Assembly (NCBI GenBank): GCA_035289125.1
Contig: DATDXW010000062.1
Span: forward strand, 1-8,955
Direction of reading: 5' to 3'
Source: JACQID01 sp035289125
GTDB lineage: Archaea; Aenigmatarchaeota; Aenigmatarchaeia; GW2011-AR5
Length of the DNA stretch: 8,955 nt
Shown here piece by piece: positions 1 through 6,214 of the stretch. How positions within the stretch are numbered: position 1 is the stretch's first letter; each line of letters begins with the position of its first letter. Made by a program: the position numbers and the translations under genes. The notes under the pieces were generated by a model. That model saw only the letters and a program-made list of their open reading frames with translations, had not been told where the DNA came from and did no database searches.

Positions 1-1
1 A

Positions 2-817
2 AAACATAAAAAAGAGGACATGGCATTTACGGCCCAGAAGATACTCGAAAGCGAAGTTGTCAAGCTTTGCGACAGGGCGGCTGATCTGGCAGGGACGAAA
101 AATATATGCATAGCCGGCGGCGTGGGACTGAATGTCAAAGCGAACATGCTTCTTGTGGAAAAGGGCTATGACGTATTCGTGTACCCTAACCCCGGGGACA
201 GCGGGCTTGCCGTGGGCACGGCGTTGGAATTTCAGAAAGAGAAAAAGAAAATTGACACGATATATTACGGACCTGAGTATGATTTTATTGCAGGCGAGAA
301 AGTTGATCCGTCGCAAACGGCTGCTACACTGCTTGAAAAAGGCAAGGTCATAGGATGGTTCCAAGGGAAAATGGAATGGGGCCCAAGAGCGCTGGGCAAC
401 AGAAGCATACTTGCAGACCCGACAAATGCGAACATGAAAGACATAGTGAACAGGAAGGTCAAGTACAGGGAATCGTGGAGACCTTTCGCGCCTTCAATGC
501 TGGAAGATAAGGCGAATCTGTATATTGAGAACGCGAAAAAATCACCTTACATGATTATAGGATTCAGGGCAAAGAGGGCAGAAGAAATCCCGGCAGTCGT
601 TCATGTGGACGGCACCACGCGGCCGCAGACCGTGAACAGGAACCAGAACAGGAGATACTACGATCTTATCAAGGCATTCAAGATACCCGTGGTCATGAAC
701 ACGTCCTTCAATCTTGCGGGCGAGCCGATAGTATGCACTCCGCAGGATGCCGTGAATACTTTCAGAAAATCGGGCTTGGACGCCTTGATAATAAACGACA
801 GGCTGCTTGAAAAGTAA
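2..817 (+). CDS. Sugar O-carbamoyltransferase, NodU/CmcH family (3' part)
   Basis: The family transfers a carbamoyl group from carbamoyl phosphate, through carbamoyl adenylate, to a sugar hydroxyl. The reading frame stays open to the window edge with family-like residues (K-H-K-K-E-D) before the first ATG at 20, so the gene begins outside the window and 20 is not a real start. About 271 residues remain of a family usually near 550-600. Counting from that ATG, the end of the N-terminal kinase-like (ASKHA) domain shows the GGV-LN-AN block (33-42) and PNPGDSGLAVG (56-66). The C-terminal YrdC-like part shows FQGKMEWGPRALGNRSI (114-130), RPFAPS (154-159), HVDGTTRPQTV (195-205) and NTSFNLAGEPIVCTP (227-241). 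These motifs make the family secure. The acceptor sugar is unknown; the surrounding glycosyltransferases suggest a surface glycan. It converges on the next gene with a 4-bp gap. Confidence 0.93.
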   Translation, partial: KHKKEDMAFTAQKILESEVVKLCDRAADLAGTKNICIAGGVGLNVKANMLLVEKGYDVFVYPNPGDSGLAVGTALEFQKEKKKIDTIYYGPEYDFIAGEKVDPSQTAATLLEKGKVIGWFQGKMEWGPRALGNRSILADPTNANMKDIVNRKVKYRESWRPFAPSMLEDKANLYIENAKKSPYMIIGFRAKRAEEIPAVVHVDGTTRPQTVNRNQNRRYYDLIKAFKIPVVMNTSFNLAGEPIVCTPQDAVNTFRKSGLDALIINDRLLEK

Positions 818-821
818 AAAA
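810..821 (-). terminator. T-rich tract after the CgeB-like gene
   Basis: On the minus strand the bases after the TAA stop read T6-AC-T4. Oligo-T tracts without a strong hairpin are the usual archaeal intrinsic terminator. The tract overlaps the last codons and stop of the convergent carbamoyltransferase gene. Its function is inferred from position and composition. Confidence 0.45.
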
Positions 822-1808
822 TTATTCCAGTTCCTTGAGCATCTGCTTCATTCTGTGGATGTAAGTGTGCTTCTGAACGGCTTTCTTCCTTGCCCTTTGC
901 GCCATTATTTTCCGTTCTTTTTCGTTGTGCAGGTAATAGTCTACAAGTTTCAGCAGTTCGTTTTTCGTCGAATAAGACGCCATCTCGTTCTTCGCGTAGA
1001 AGAGGCGCAGATCCGGCTTGTCGTCCACGATCATGAATGCGCCGCATGCCGGCGCCTCGAAAGCGCGCATGGTCAGGCTTCCCATGGACTGCTCCTGGTG
1101 AGTGCCTATTGCTATCTTGGAGGCACTGAACACGCGGGCCATGTCAAGGCCGTTGGCAGGGCGCATCATGGCGCATTTTTTCAGAGCTTCGGTTTCACAG
1201 TTCTGCCATTCGTTGCCCCATATCTTCATCCCGAATTTTTCCATGCCCGAAAGCAGGGATTCCCTTTCCGGATAATAAGTGCCTATGAAGCACACGTTGC
1301 TCCCGAAGACTTCGCGTTCCGCCTGAGAAAGCTCCACGGGCCTGTGGATTTCCGGGTCGCAGCCAAAGGGCAGAAATCTGGCGTTTGGGAATCCCAGAGA
1401 CCGGAGTCGTTTTTCCATGTCGCGGACAGGAGTGAAGAAAGAATCATAGAGCTTTATGCTTTTGACGACTTTTGACGAGGAGTACAACGGATGGAAAGGT
1501 GAATCCATGCACCAATTCGCGGTCCTGATGCCGCGTTTTTTCAGCGATCCGATGGTGGATGGCTCGAGCACCTCGCCTTTTAGAACAAGGACTATATCTG
1601 GCTTTTCGTTTTTTGCGAGTGAAAGGAGCCTCCTATTAGGCAGGGCATCGGCCAGCAGCTTGGAAACGGCGTGGCCCGGCATGCCGTATCTATGGGCGGT
1701 GGCGAGATAATCATGCGGAATCACGTCGTGGCCGAGCTTGGCCAATGCCCGCATGCAATACTCTCCCAGAGACCACGGCGCCTCGGAATGGGAAACGATT
1801 ATGCGCAT
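822..1808 (-). CDS. CgeB/YkvP-like glycosyltransferase (GT-B)
   Basis: Predicted cytosolic GT-B glycosyltransferase of 328 residues, related to the CgeB/YkvP group (glycosyl transferases group 1 C-terminal domain). The N-terminal half has a short Rossmann start (MRIIVSHSEAP) and KPDIVLVLKGEVL (69-81). The C-terminal half shows the hallmark order: FIGTYYPER (174-182), IWGNEW (196-201), SKIAIGTH (230-237), LTMRAFEAPACGAFMIVDD (245-263), LRLFY (267-271), and the terminal block YYLHNEKER...HTYIHRM (291-320). The ATG at 1808 is preferred over one at 1820 because it lies about 26 nt from the TATA element at 1831-1837, right for a leaderless transcript; the upstream ATG would be only about 14 nt from it, and neither has a convincing SD. 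Donor and acceptor sugars cannot be read from sequence. It stands alone on its strand between two plus-strand genes. Confidence 0.88.
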   Translation of the reverse strand: MRIIVSHSEAPWSLGEYCMRALAKLGHDVIPHDYLATAHRYGMPGHAVSKLLADALPNRRLLSLAKNEKPDIVLVLKGEVLEPSTIGSLKKRGIRTANWCMDSPFHPLYSSSKVVKSIKLYDSFFTPVRDMEKRLRSLGFPNARFLPFGCDPEIHRPVELSQAEREVFGSNVCFIGTYYPERESLLSGMEKFGMKIWGNEWQNCETEALKKCAMMRPANGLDMARVFSASKIAIGTHQEQSMGSLTMRAFEAPACGAFMIVDDKPDLRLFYAKNEMASYSTKNELLKLVDYYLHNEKERKIMAQRARKKAVQKHTYIHRMKQMLKELE

Positions 1809-1830
1809 TATTAATCGCATGCTGCCATCC

Positions 1831-1837
1831 TTTTAAA
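1831..1837 (+). promoter_or_regulatory. TATA-like box of the GT-C-like gene
   Basis: TTTTAAA is centred about 25 nt upstream of the ATG at 1859, and there is no SD between them, so a leaderless transcript is likely. On this strand the bases before the box (GCCATCC) are not purine-rich, so the BRE is weak and the promoter may be weaker than the divergent one using the same core. Confidence 0.45.
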
Positions 1838-1843
1838 CTTTAC
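1831..1843 (-). promoter_or_regulatory. BRE/TATA promoter of the CgeB-like gene
   Basis: On the minus strand this reads GTAAAG-TTTAAAA: a purine-rich BRE-like stretch followed by a TATA-like box. The box centre (1834) is about 26 nt before the ATG at 1808, the usual archaeal TATA-to-start distance when the transcript begins at the start codon. The TTTAAA core is palindromic and is shared with the divergent promoter. Confidence 0.55.
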
Positions 1844-1858
1844 ACTATAACCAGAAAA

Positions 1859-3313
1859 ATGGAAGACCGGAAATACATACTATTGGCTTTACTTTATGCA
1901 TTGCTGCTTTTTCCGGGGCATTACGCATATAAGCTTGCGGCATTGCCGGAAAACACAGTTCTGATTGCGGATACGGATGGAACCTATCTGGGAACCGTGA
2001 AATCGGCGCTGTGGGGGCTTGCCACGCCGTGGCCAGGGCCCGACGTAAGCATTTTTACGGACGTGACGCTCGGATCGGCGTTTGCGTTTCTTCCTGTCAC
2101 TGCAGTATGGCTTGCCACGGGCATTGATCCGTGGATCGTCATGATATTACTCAACGCGCTCTTTACTTTTGCATATTTAGCGATAATATTGAAAATCATG
2201 CAGCGTTTGCTTCCCGGCGGGGAATGGAAGTATGCGTTTCCCATTCTGCTCTTCGCCAACGGCATCGGCGGGTTGTTGTATTTTCCGCTAAGCACGCTTG
2301 GCAGGTTTACTGAAGCCGGGCTGGGCAATCTTTTCTGGGGATGGATGACAAGTGCGGCGCTTTACCAGACCTTTACGCTTTTCACAGGCTACGCTGCATT
2401 CCTTGCGTTACTTGAAGGTAGAAACCGCACAACTACGACATTGATGTTTCTTACATTCCTTGTTTATCCTATTGCAGGCGTGCTTTTCTCCTGCATGATA
2501 ATTGCATACTCGTTGTTTACTGGCAGCCTGCGCGTTTCATTGAAGGTCGTTGCGCCCTCACTGGCTGCGCTTCTTCCATGGATGTATTTTATTTCCATGA
2601 ACGTAGTGCCTTACTTGAAGCTCTCTGCTTTTTATGCGACGCCTATACTTGCACCGGAAGCCTTCATACTGACGGTTCTCATAAATTCCGGCATTGCCGT
2701 TCTTTTGGCAGGATATGCTGTTTCGCGCAAAGGGTTTTTCGGCGAAGGACACAGGAAGTTCCTTTGTGAATGGGCAGCCGCGCTGCTGGCAGGCATATTT
2801 CTTCAGGCAGCGATCAAGGGCATAGACGTCTCGAAGCTGCTTGTGATGTACTGGGTTCCGTTGTCCATGATGGCAGGCATAGGCTTGGTCGGCGTAGCAT
2901 CAAGGCTGAAAATCCGTCCGGAATTTGCGTTCATGGCAGTCGTGGCCCTGTCACTGCCGTCGTTTGCGCTTTTCTGGGGGCATAACGGGGCGGTTGTCAC
3001 GTCTACGATGGACCGCGATGTTTACGAATCGCTTCTTTTCCTCCGCTCCCAGTCCCAAGGCACTGTGCTTGCAGAGCCCGGCATAGGCAGATATGTGCCT
3101 TATATCGCGGAAAAAAGATCTTTGACCGGCGCGCCTTTGCCGGATCCCGGGGCGCTTGCAGCGTACGACGAATTTCTTTCCGGTAACTATGGCATACTGC
3201 AAGAACGGAATATCAGCTATATAGTGATGCAGGGCAGCCATGCCGGCAGCGTTGCAGAAAGAATATATTCATCGGGCAACGTTTCAGTTTATCGTGTTAA
3301 GGAAATCGTATAG
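1859..3313 (+). CDS. Polytopic membrane protein, probable GT-C-type glycosyltransferase
   Basis: An integral membrane protein of 484 residues. About eleven hydrophobic segments are visible, roughly at 6-26, 71-87, 91-112, 125-143, 159-183, 193-220, 227-247, 266-288, 304-319, 327-346 and 355-373, followed by a soluble C-terminal domain (about 384-484). The first loop holds an acidic motif, D38-T-D40-G-T-Y43, placed like the catalytic acidic loop of GT-C enzymes that use polyprenyl-phosphate sugars. The tail (LLFLRSQSQGTVLAEPGIG at 392-410, NISYIVMQGS, VSVYRV) resembles soluble tails of many prokaryotic GT-C-like proteins. That class is the best guess; a non-catalytic glycan membrane protein is possible. 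An ATG at 1745 in the same frame was rejected because it would run 38 codons antisense through the divergent gene and add a non-membrane leader. It overlaps the convergent glycosyltransferase by 30 bp. Confidence 0.75.
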   Translation: MEDRKYILLALLYALLLFPGHYAYKLAALPENTVLIADTDGTYLGTVKSALWGLATPWPGPDVSIFTDVTLGSAFAFLPVTAVWLATGIDPWIVMILLNALFTFAYLAIILKIMQRLLPGGEWKYAFPILLFANGIGGLLYFPLSTLGRFTEAGLGNLFWGWMTSAALYQTFTLFTGYAAFLALLEGRNRTTTTLMFLTFLVYPIAGVLFSCMIIAYSLFTGSLRVSLKVVAPSLAALLPWMYFISMNVVPYLKLSAFYATPILAPEAFILTVLINSGIAVLLAGYAVSRKGFFGEGHRKFLCEWAAALLAGIFLQAAIKGIDVSKLLVMYWVPLSMMAGIGLVGVASRLKIRPEFAFMAVVALSLPSFALFWGHNGAVVTSTMDRDVYESLLFLRSQSQGTVLAEPGIGRYVPYIAEKRSLTGAPLPDPGALAAYDEFLSGNYGILQERNISYIVMQGSHAGSVAERIYSSGNVSVYRVKEIV

Positions 3314-4321
3314 TTTTTTTCTAAGAATACTGAAATCGTAGATTTTTTCCGCCCTTTCCCGGGCTCTGCGCCCCAGTTCGCGCCTAAGTAAGGGGCTCCT
3401 CTGAAGAGCCTTTATTTTTGTTATGAAGTCCTGCGAGTCTGCTGCAAGCATCCCGCATCTGCCGTTATCAAGGTCGGTTATATTCTCCCCTATGCGCGTG
3501 GCAACAATTGCCCTGCCCATGGACATGAATTCTTTCATCTTCACGGAGCTTCTCGTTTGCGAAGTGAAGAAATCGCCGAACGGCACTAGGCATATGTCCA
3601 TCATCGCTATGTATTTTGGCACCTCTTCGTGCTTCACGTAATCCACGAAACGAAATCTGGGGCTCAGCCCGCGCGCCTTCACATATTTCTTGAAATCACG
3701 GACGCCCTTTCCATAGCCCACAACGAGGAAGTCGGCATCCTTTATCCGCCCCGCCATCTCCGCCATTTCCTGATAAGCAAACTTTTTGCCCATCTTGCCG
3801 ACATATCCAATTATGCCCACGACAAACCCGGGTTTCTTTGCGTTCCCGCGGTCTGCGAACTTTATGGTGTCCACGCCGTTGGGAAGGTAAAGGACGTTTT
3901 TCCGCCCCTTCATGGCAACGGCGATTTCTTCTAGTTTTCTGCTGACGACCACGACCTTGTCAGCGATCTTCAGGCACTTCAGTTCCCAGTAATGCGGGCT
4001 TAGGATTGACGGCCTCTGCTTGGTAAAGTCCATGAAGGCGTCGTCCCAGTCCGCGATAAGTATGTTGCCTTTGAGCTTCTTGACGATGATTGCGGGAATT
4101 GCGGAAGCGGCGAGAGGTGCGGAGGCGTAAATTACTTCATTGGCGGTTATCGTCAGAAGGGAAACAACTGCTTGCCTTGCAATCATGACGATCTTCATCG
4201 GAAAGAATGACGGCCACCACGGCTGGATTATTTTTTTTGCCCTTTCCGCAAAGAGCCCTGACAACCTTATGGAAGTCGCGTATTTTTCCGGCAGAGCGTA
4301 AATGACCGCAACATTTCTCAT
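3284..4321 (-). CDS. GT-B (GT4-like) glycosyltransferase
   Basis: Predicted cytosolic or membrane-associated GT-B glycosyltransferase of 345 residues, last gene of the rfbF-rfbG operon. Visible blocks are ADWDDAF (90-96), DKVVVVSR (121-128), LPNGVD (146-151), GIIGYVGKMG (169-178) opening the donor-binding half, DFLVVGYGKG (197-206), MDICLVPF (241-248), and the donor-site segment S-S-V-K-M-K-E264-F-M-S-M-G followed by AIVATRIGE. The usual first Glu of the E-X7-E motif is not evident; K/E residues occupy that area, as in some GT4 subgroups. Start: an SD-like GGGGGTG (4329-4335) sits 7 nt before the ATG at 4321, so this start is preferred over the in-frame ATG at 4327, which would overlap the upstream stop as ATGA but lies 1 nt from the SD. 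Position suggests it transfers the deoxysugar made by the three enzymes upstream. The 3' end overlaps the convergent GT-C-like gene. Confidence 0.88.
   Translation of the reverse strand: MRNVAVIYALPEKYATSIRLSGLFAERAKKIIQPWWPSFFPMKIVMIARQAVVSLLTITANEVIYASAPLAASAIPAIIVKKLKGNILIADWDDAFMDFTKQRPSILSPHYWELKCLKIADKVVVVSRKLEEIAVAMKGRKNVLYLPNGVDTIKFADRGNAKKPGFVVGIIGYVGKMGKKFAYQEMAEMAGRIKDADFLVVGYGKGVRDFKKYVKARGLSPRFRFVDYVKHEEVPKYIAMMDICLVPFGDFFTSQTRSSVKMKEFMSMGRAIVATRIGENITDLDNGRCGMLAADSQDFITKIKALQRSPLLRRELGRRARERAEKIYDFSILRKKLYDFLNTIN
3314..3320 (+). terminator. T7 tract directly after the GT-C-like gene
   Basis: Seven T residues follow the TAG stop immediately, fitting an archaeal oligo-T terminator. 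On the other strand the same bases are lysine codons near the C-terminus of the convergent glycosyltransferase gene, so the terminator would lie inside coding DNA. Confidence 0.45.
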
Positions 4322-4323
4322 GG

Positions 4324-5274
4324 TCATACACCCCCAAAACATATGGAACTCCTGTTTGAGTTCCACCGCTTCCTGTACCATTCCACGGTTTCCTGCAGCC
4401 CGTTCTCGATGGAATACAGGGATTTCCAGCCCAGAAGTTTTAGGGCTTTAGTGCTGTCCGAATGCATCTGCCATATCTCGTTGTCCCTGTAAGGCAAAGA
4501 TGCTTCGACGTTTATTGGGTTGCTCATCATGGAAAGTATGTTGGCAACTACGTCTTTTATGGCAACACCCTTTCCGCAGCCCACGTTGATTATCTCGCCT
4601 GTGGCCTTTTCCGCCGTTGCTGCAATGAGGGCCCTGACTATGTCTTTTACATAATTGAATTCCCTTGTCTGCTCGCCTTTGGTCATGCGGAACGTTTGCT
4701 TTTTCAGGCACGAGACTATGAGTTCAGGTATTATCCTGTTGGGGGTCTGCCATGGGCCGTAGATGTTGAAGAGTCTTAATACTGCCGCAGGAAAACCGTA
4801 AGTGTCGTGATAAAGCATGCAATAGTGCTCCCCTGCCAGCTTGCCTACGGAATAGGGTGAAGTCGGCCTTGGCACCATGTCTTCCCTGAAGGGCGCCTTG
4901 TTCGCAGAACCGTATACTTCGGAGCTGGAAGCATATACGAAGCTCTTTACGCCAATATTTTCCAGTGATTCGAGAAGGGAAAGGGTGCCAAAGACGTTGG
5001 ATTCCATGCTCGTGCGAAGGAAGCTTTTCTCCCTGTACGGCAGCGTGAAAGCGCCGAGATGAAATACGGTATCCGGTTCAAAATCCTTTACCGCAGCCTT
5101 GAGTGCGGGATCAGTCAACCCCATTTTCTGTACACGCAGGCTTCCTGGTATGTCCATTATCCTTTCTTCGGACTTGCCTTCGTCGAGTATCAGTATCTCA
5201 GCCGTGCCGGTAAGCTCACGCGCAAGATGGCTTCCGAGAAAGCCGAGCCCGCCGGTTATAAGAACCCTATCCAT
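4324..5274 (-). CDS. NAD-dependent epimerase/dehydratase (extended SDR)
   Basis: Extended SDR nucleotide-sugar enzyme of 316 residues. It has the NAD-binding G8-G9-L-G11-F-L-G14 motif, an acidic residue D31 at the end of strand beta-2 (NAD rather than NADP preference), HLGAF (72-76), S116-S-S-E-V-Y-G and the catalytic Y141-S-V-G-K145 pair. LRLFNIYGPWQTPNR (166-180) and a late YRDNE...LGWKSLYSIENGL-ETVEWY segment are typical of this group. The upstream genes make CDP-4-keto-6-deoxyglucose, so an epimerase or 4-keto reductase acting on that intermediate is plausible, but sequence alone does not exclude a UDP-glucose 4-epimerase or GDP-mannose dehydratase-like role. The start is the ATG at 5274: GGGTG (5281-5285) lies 6 nt before it. 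A GTG at 5283 was rejected. It overlaps the preceding stop by 8 nt (ATGGATAG), suggesting coupled translation. Confidence 0.9.
   Translation of the reverse strand: MDRVLITGGLGFLGSHLARELTGTAEILILDEGKSEERIMDIPGSLRVQKMGLTDPALKAAVKDFEPDTVFHLGAFTLPYREKSFLRTSMESNVFGTLSLLESLENIGVKSFVYASSSEVYGSANKAPFREDMVPRPTSPYSVGKLAGEHYCMLYHDTYGFPAAVLRLFNIYGPWQTPNRIIPELIVSCLKKQTFRMTKGEQTREFNYVKDIVRALIAATAEKATGEIINVGCGKGVAIKDVVANILSMMSNPINVEASLPYRDNEIWQMHSDSTKALKLLGWKSLYSIENGLQETVEWYRKRWNSNRSSICFGGV
4329..4335 (-). promoter_or_regulatory. SD site deciding the start at 4321
   Basis: GGGGGTG on the minus strand ends 7 nt before the ATG at 4321 and only 1 nt before the alternative ATG at 4327. The spacing supports 4321. 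Confidence 0.5.
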
Positions 5275-6214
5275 TTCCGGCACCCGCGTAATTCCTGTAC
5301 CATACTATCGTTTTCTCCAGCGAATCTTCAAAGGCAAAGACCGGCTTCCATCCGAGCATCTTGAGCGCTTTATCACTGGAAAGATACTGCGAATGGATTT
5401 CGCCTTTTATCGGTATTCCTTTGACTATCGGTTCGCCTTTCATGCCTGCTGTATTCATCATCGTTTTTACAAGATCATAAACAGTCATCGGCTTTGAGGA
5501 GCCGAAATTGAACGCCTCGCCGGCAACATCATCAATTTTCTCTATTATTTTCATGTATGCCCGTACGGCATCTTCCACGTATATGTACTGTCTCACAGGC
5601 GTTCCGTCACTTCTTATTACCGGCGCTTCGTTCCGCGCTATAGACATGGCAGCGGAAGGCACTATGCGGCTGATGTTCATGTCTCCGCCTCCAAAGATAT
5701 TGGCGAGCCTCGTTATGACCACGGGCAATCCGTATGTGTTATGATATGCCTGAGCTATAAGATCGGCGCATGACTTGGAAACGTCGTAAGGATGAAGACC
5801 CCTAAGCGGCGTTTCTTCGGTATACGGCAATATCTTCTGACGGCCGTACGCCTTGTCGCTGGACGCCAATATCACTTTCACGCCCAGAAGCCGTGCGCAT
5901 TCTAGGACGTTATACGTGCCACGAATGTTCGTTTCCATGGTTTCTACGGGGGTTTTGTTTGCCTCCGAAACTATAGTCTGGGCGGCAAGATGCACGCAGA
6001 TGCGTATCCCGTTTTTTTTCATGGTTTTTTTCACGAATGCCAAGTCCCGGACATCGCCTTTTATAGCCTTTGCAAGTCCGGGATCAAAGACAGTGCCAGG
6101 GTTATCCTTGTCAAACAGGGCAAAGACTTTGAAACCCTTGGAAGCCAATGCGTTGGACAGCCATGATCCGAGGAAGCCGTTGCCGCCGGTCACAAGAATA
6201 TTCAAGCCTTCCAT
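5267..6214 (-). CDS. rfbG: CDP-glucose 4,6-dehydratase-like SDR
   Basis: Probable dehydratase converting CDP-glucose to CDP-4-keto-6-deoxyglucose with bound NAD. The 315-residue protein has G10-G-N-G13-F-L-G16-S-W (the SWL ending is typical of RfbG), HLAAQTIVSEANKTPVETMET (75-95), the catalytic S118-S-D120-K121-A-Y-G block, P142-Y143-D-V-S-K147 with the Tyr/Lys pair, and TRLANIFGGGDMNISRIVP (168-186), closely matching the RfbG N-GGGD-RI-P signature. RfbG enzymes carry an Asp-Lys pair where dTDP-glucose dehydratases have Asp-Glu, which supports the CDP call. The adjacent rfbF-like gene supports it strongly. Start choice is uncertain: ATG at 6214 gives a 13-nt overlap with rfbF, ATG at 6223 adds three residues, and neither has a clear GGTG SD; the TTG at 6244 is unlikely. 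Translation is probably coupled to rfbF. Confidence 0.88.
   Translation of the reverse strand: MEGLNILVTGGNGFLGSWLSNALASKGFKVFALFDKDNPGTVFDPGLAKAIKGDVRDLAFVKKTMKKNGIRICVHLAAQTIVSEANKTPVETMETNIRGTYNVLECARLLGVKVILASSDKAYGRQKILPYTEETPLRGLHPYDVSKSCADLIAQAYHNTYGLPVVITRLANIFGGGDMNISRIVPSAAMSIARNEAPVIRSDGTPVRQYIYVEDAVRAYMKIIEKIDDVAGEAFNFGSSKPMTVYDLVKTMMNTAGMKGEPIVKGIPIKGEIHSQYLSSDKALKMLGWKPVFAFEDSLEKTIVWYRNYAGAGNG
5281..5285 (-). promoter_or_regulatory. SD site of the SDR gene
   Basis: GGGTG on the minus strand, 6 nt before the ATG at 5274. It lies within the last codons of the preceding dehydratase gene and rules out the GTG at 5283, which overlaps it. Confidence 0.5.

Noticed and set aside
807..1475. 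222-codon open frame on the plus strand
   Set aside because: It is antisense to the CgeB-like gene, whose conserved motifs cover the same bases, and its protein shows no recognizable family features.
1745..1858. Upstream ATG extending the GT-C-like protein by 38 residues
   Set aside because: It runs antisense through the divergent gene and through the shared promoter, and the added residues do not look like a signal or membrane segment.
3250..3281. CGTTGC/GCAACG inverted repeat enclosing the palindrome GAATATATTC, just past the minus operon's stop
   Set aside because: Arms are only 6 bp with a 20-nt loop and lie in coding sequence of the GT-C-like gene; chance is a sufficient explanation and no T-run follows.
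4231..4238. T8 tract on the plus strand (another at 6012-6019)
   Set aside because: They are lysine codons of minus-strand genes and would only stop antisense transcripts, for which there is no evidence.
5275..5283. GTG start for the SDR gene, three codons upstream
   Set aside because: It overlaps the GGGTG SD that is correctly spaced for the ATG at 5274, and adds residues before a normal Rossmann start.
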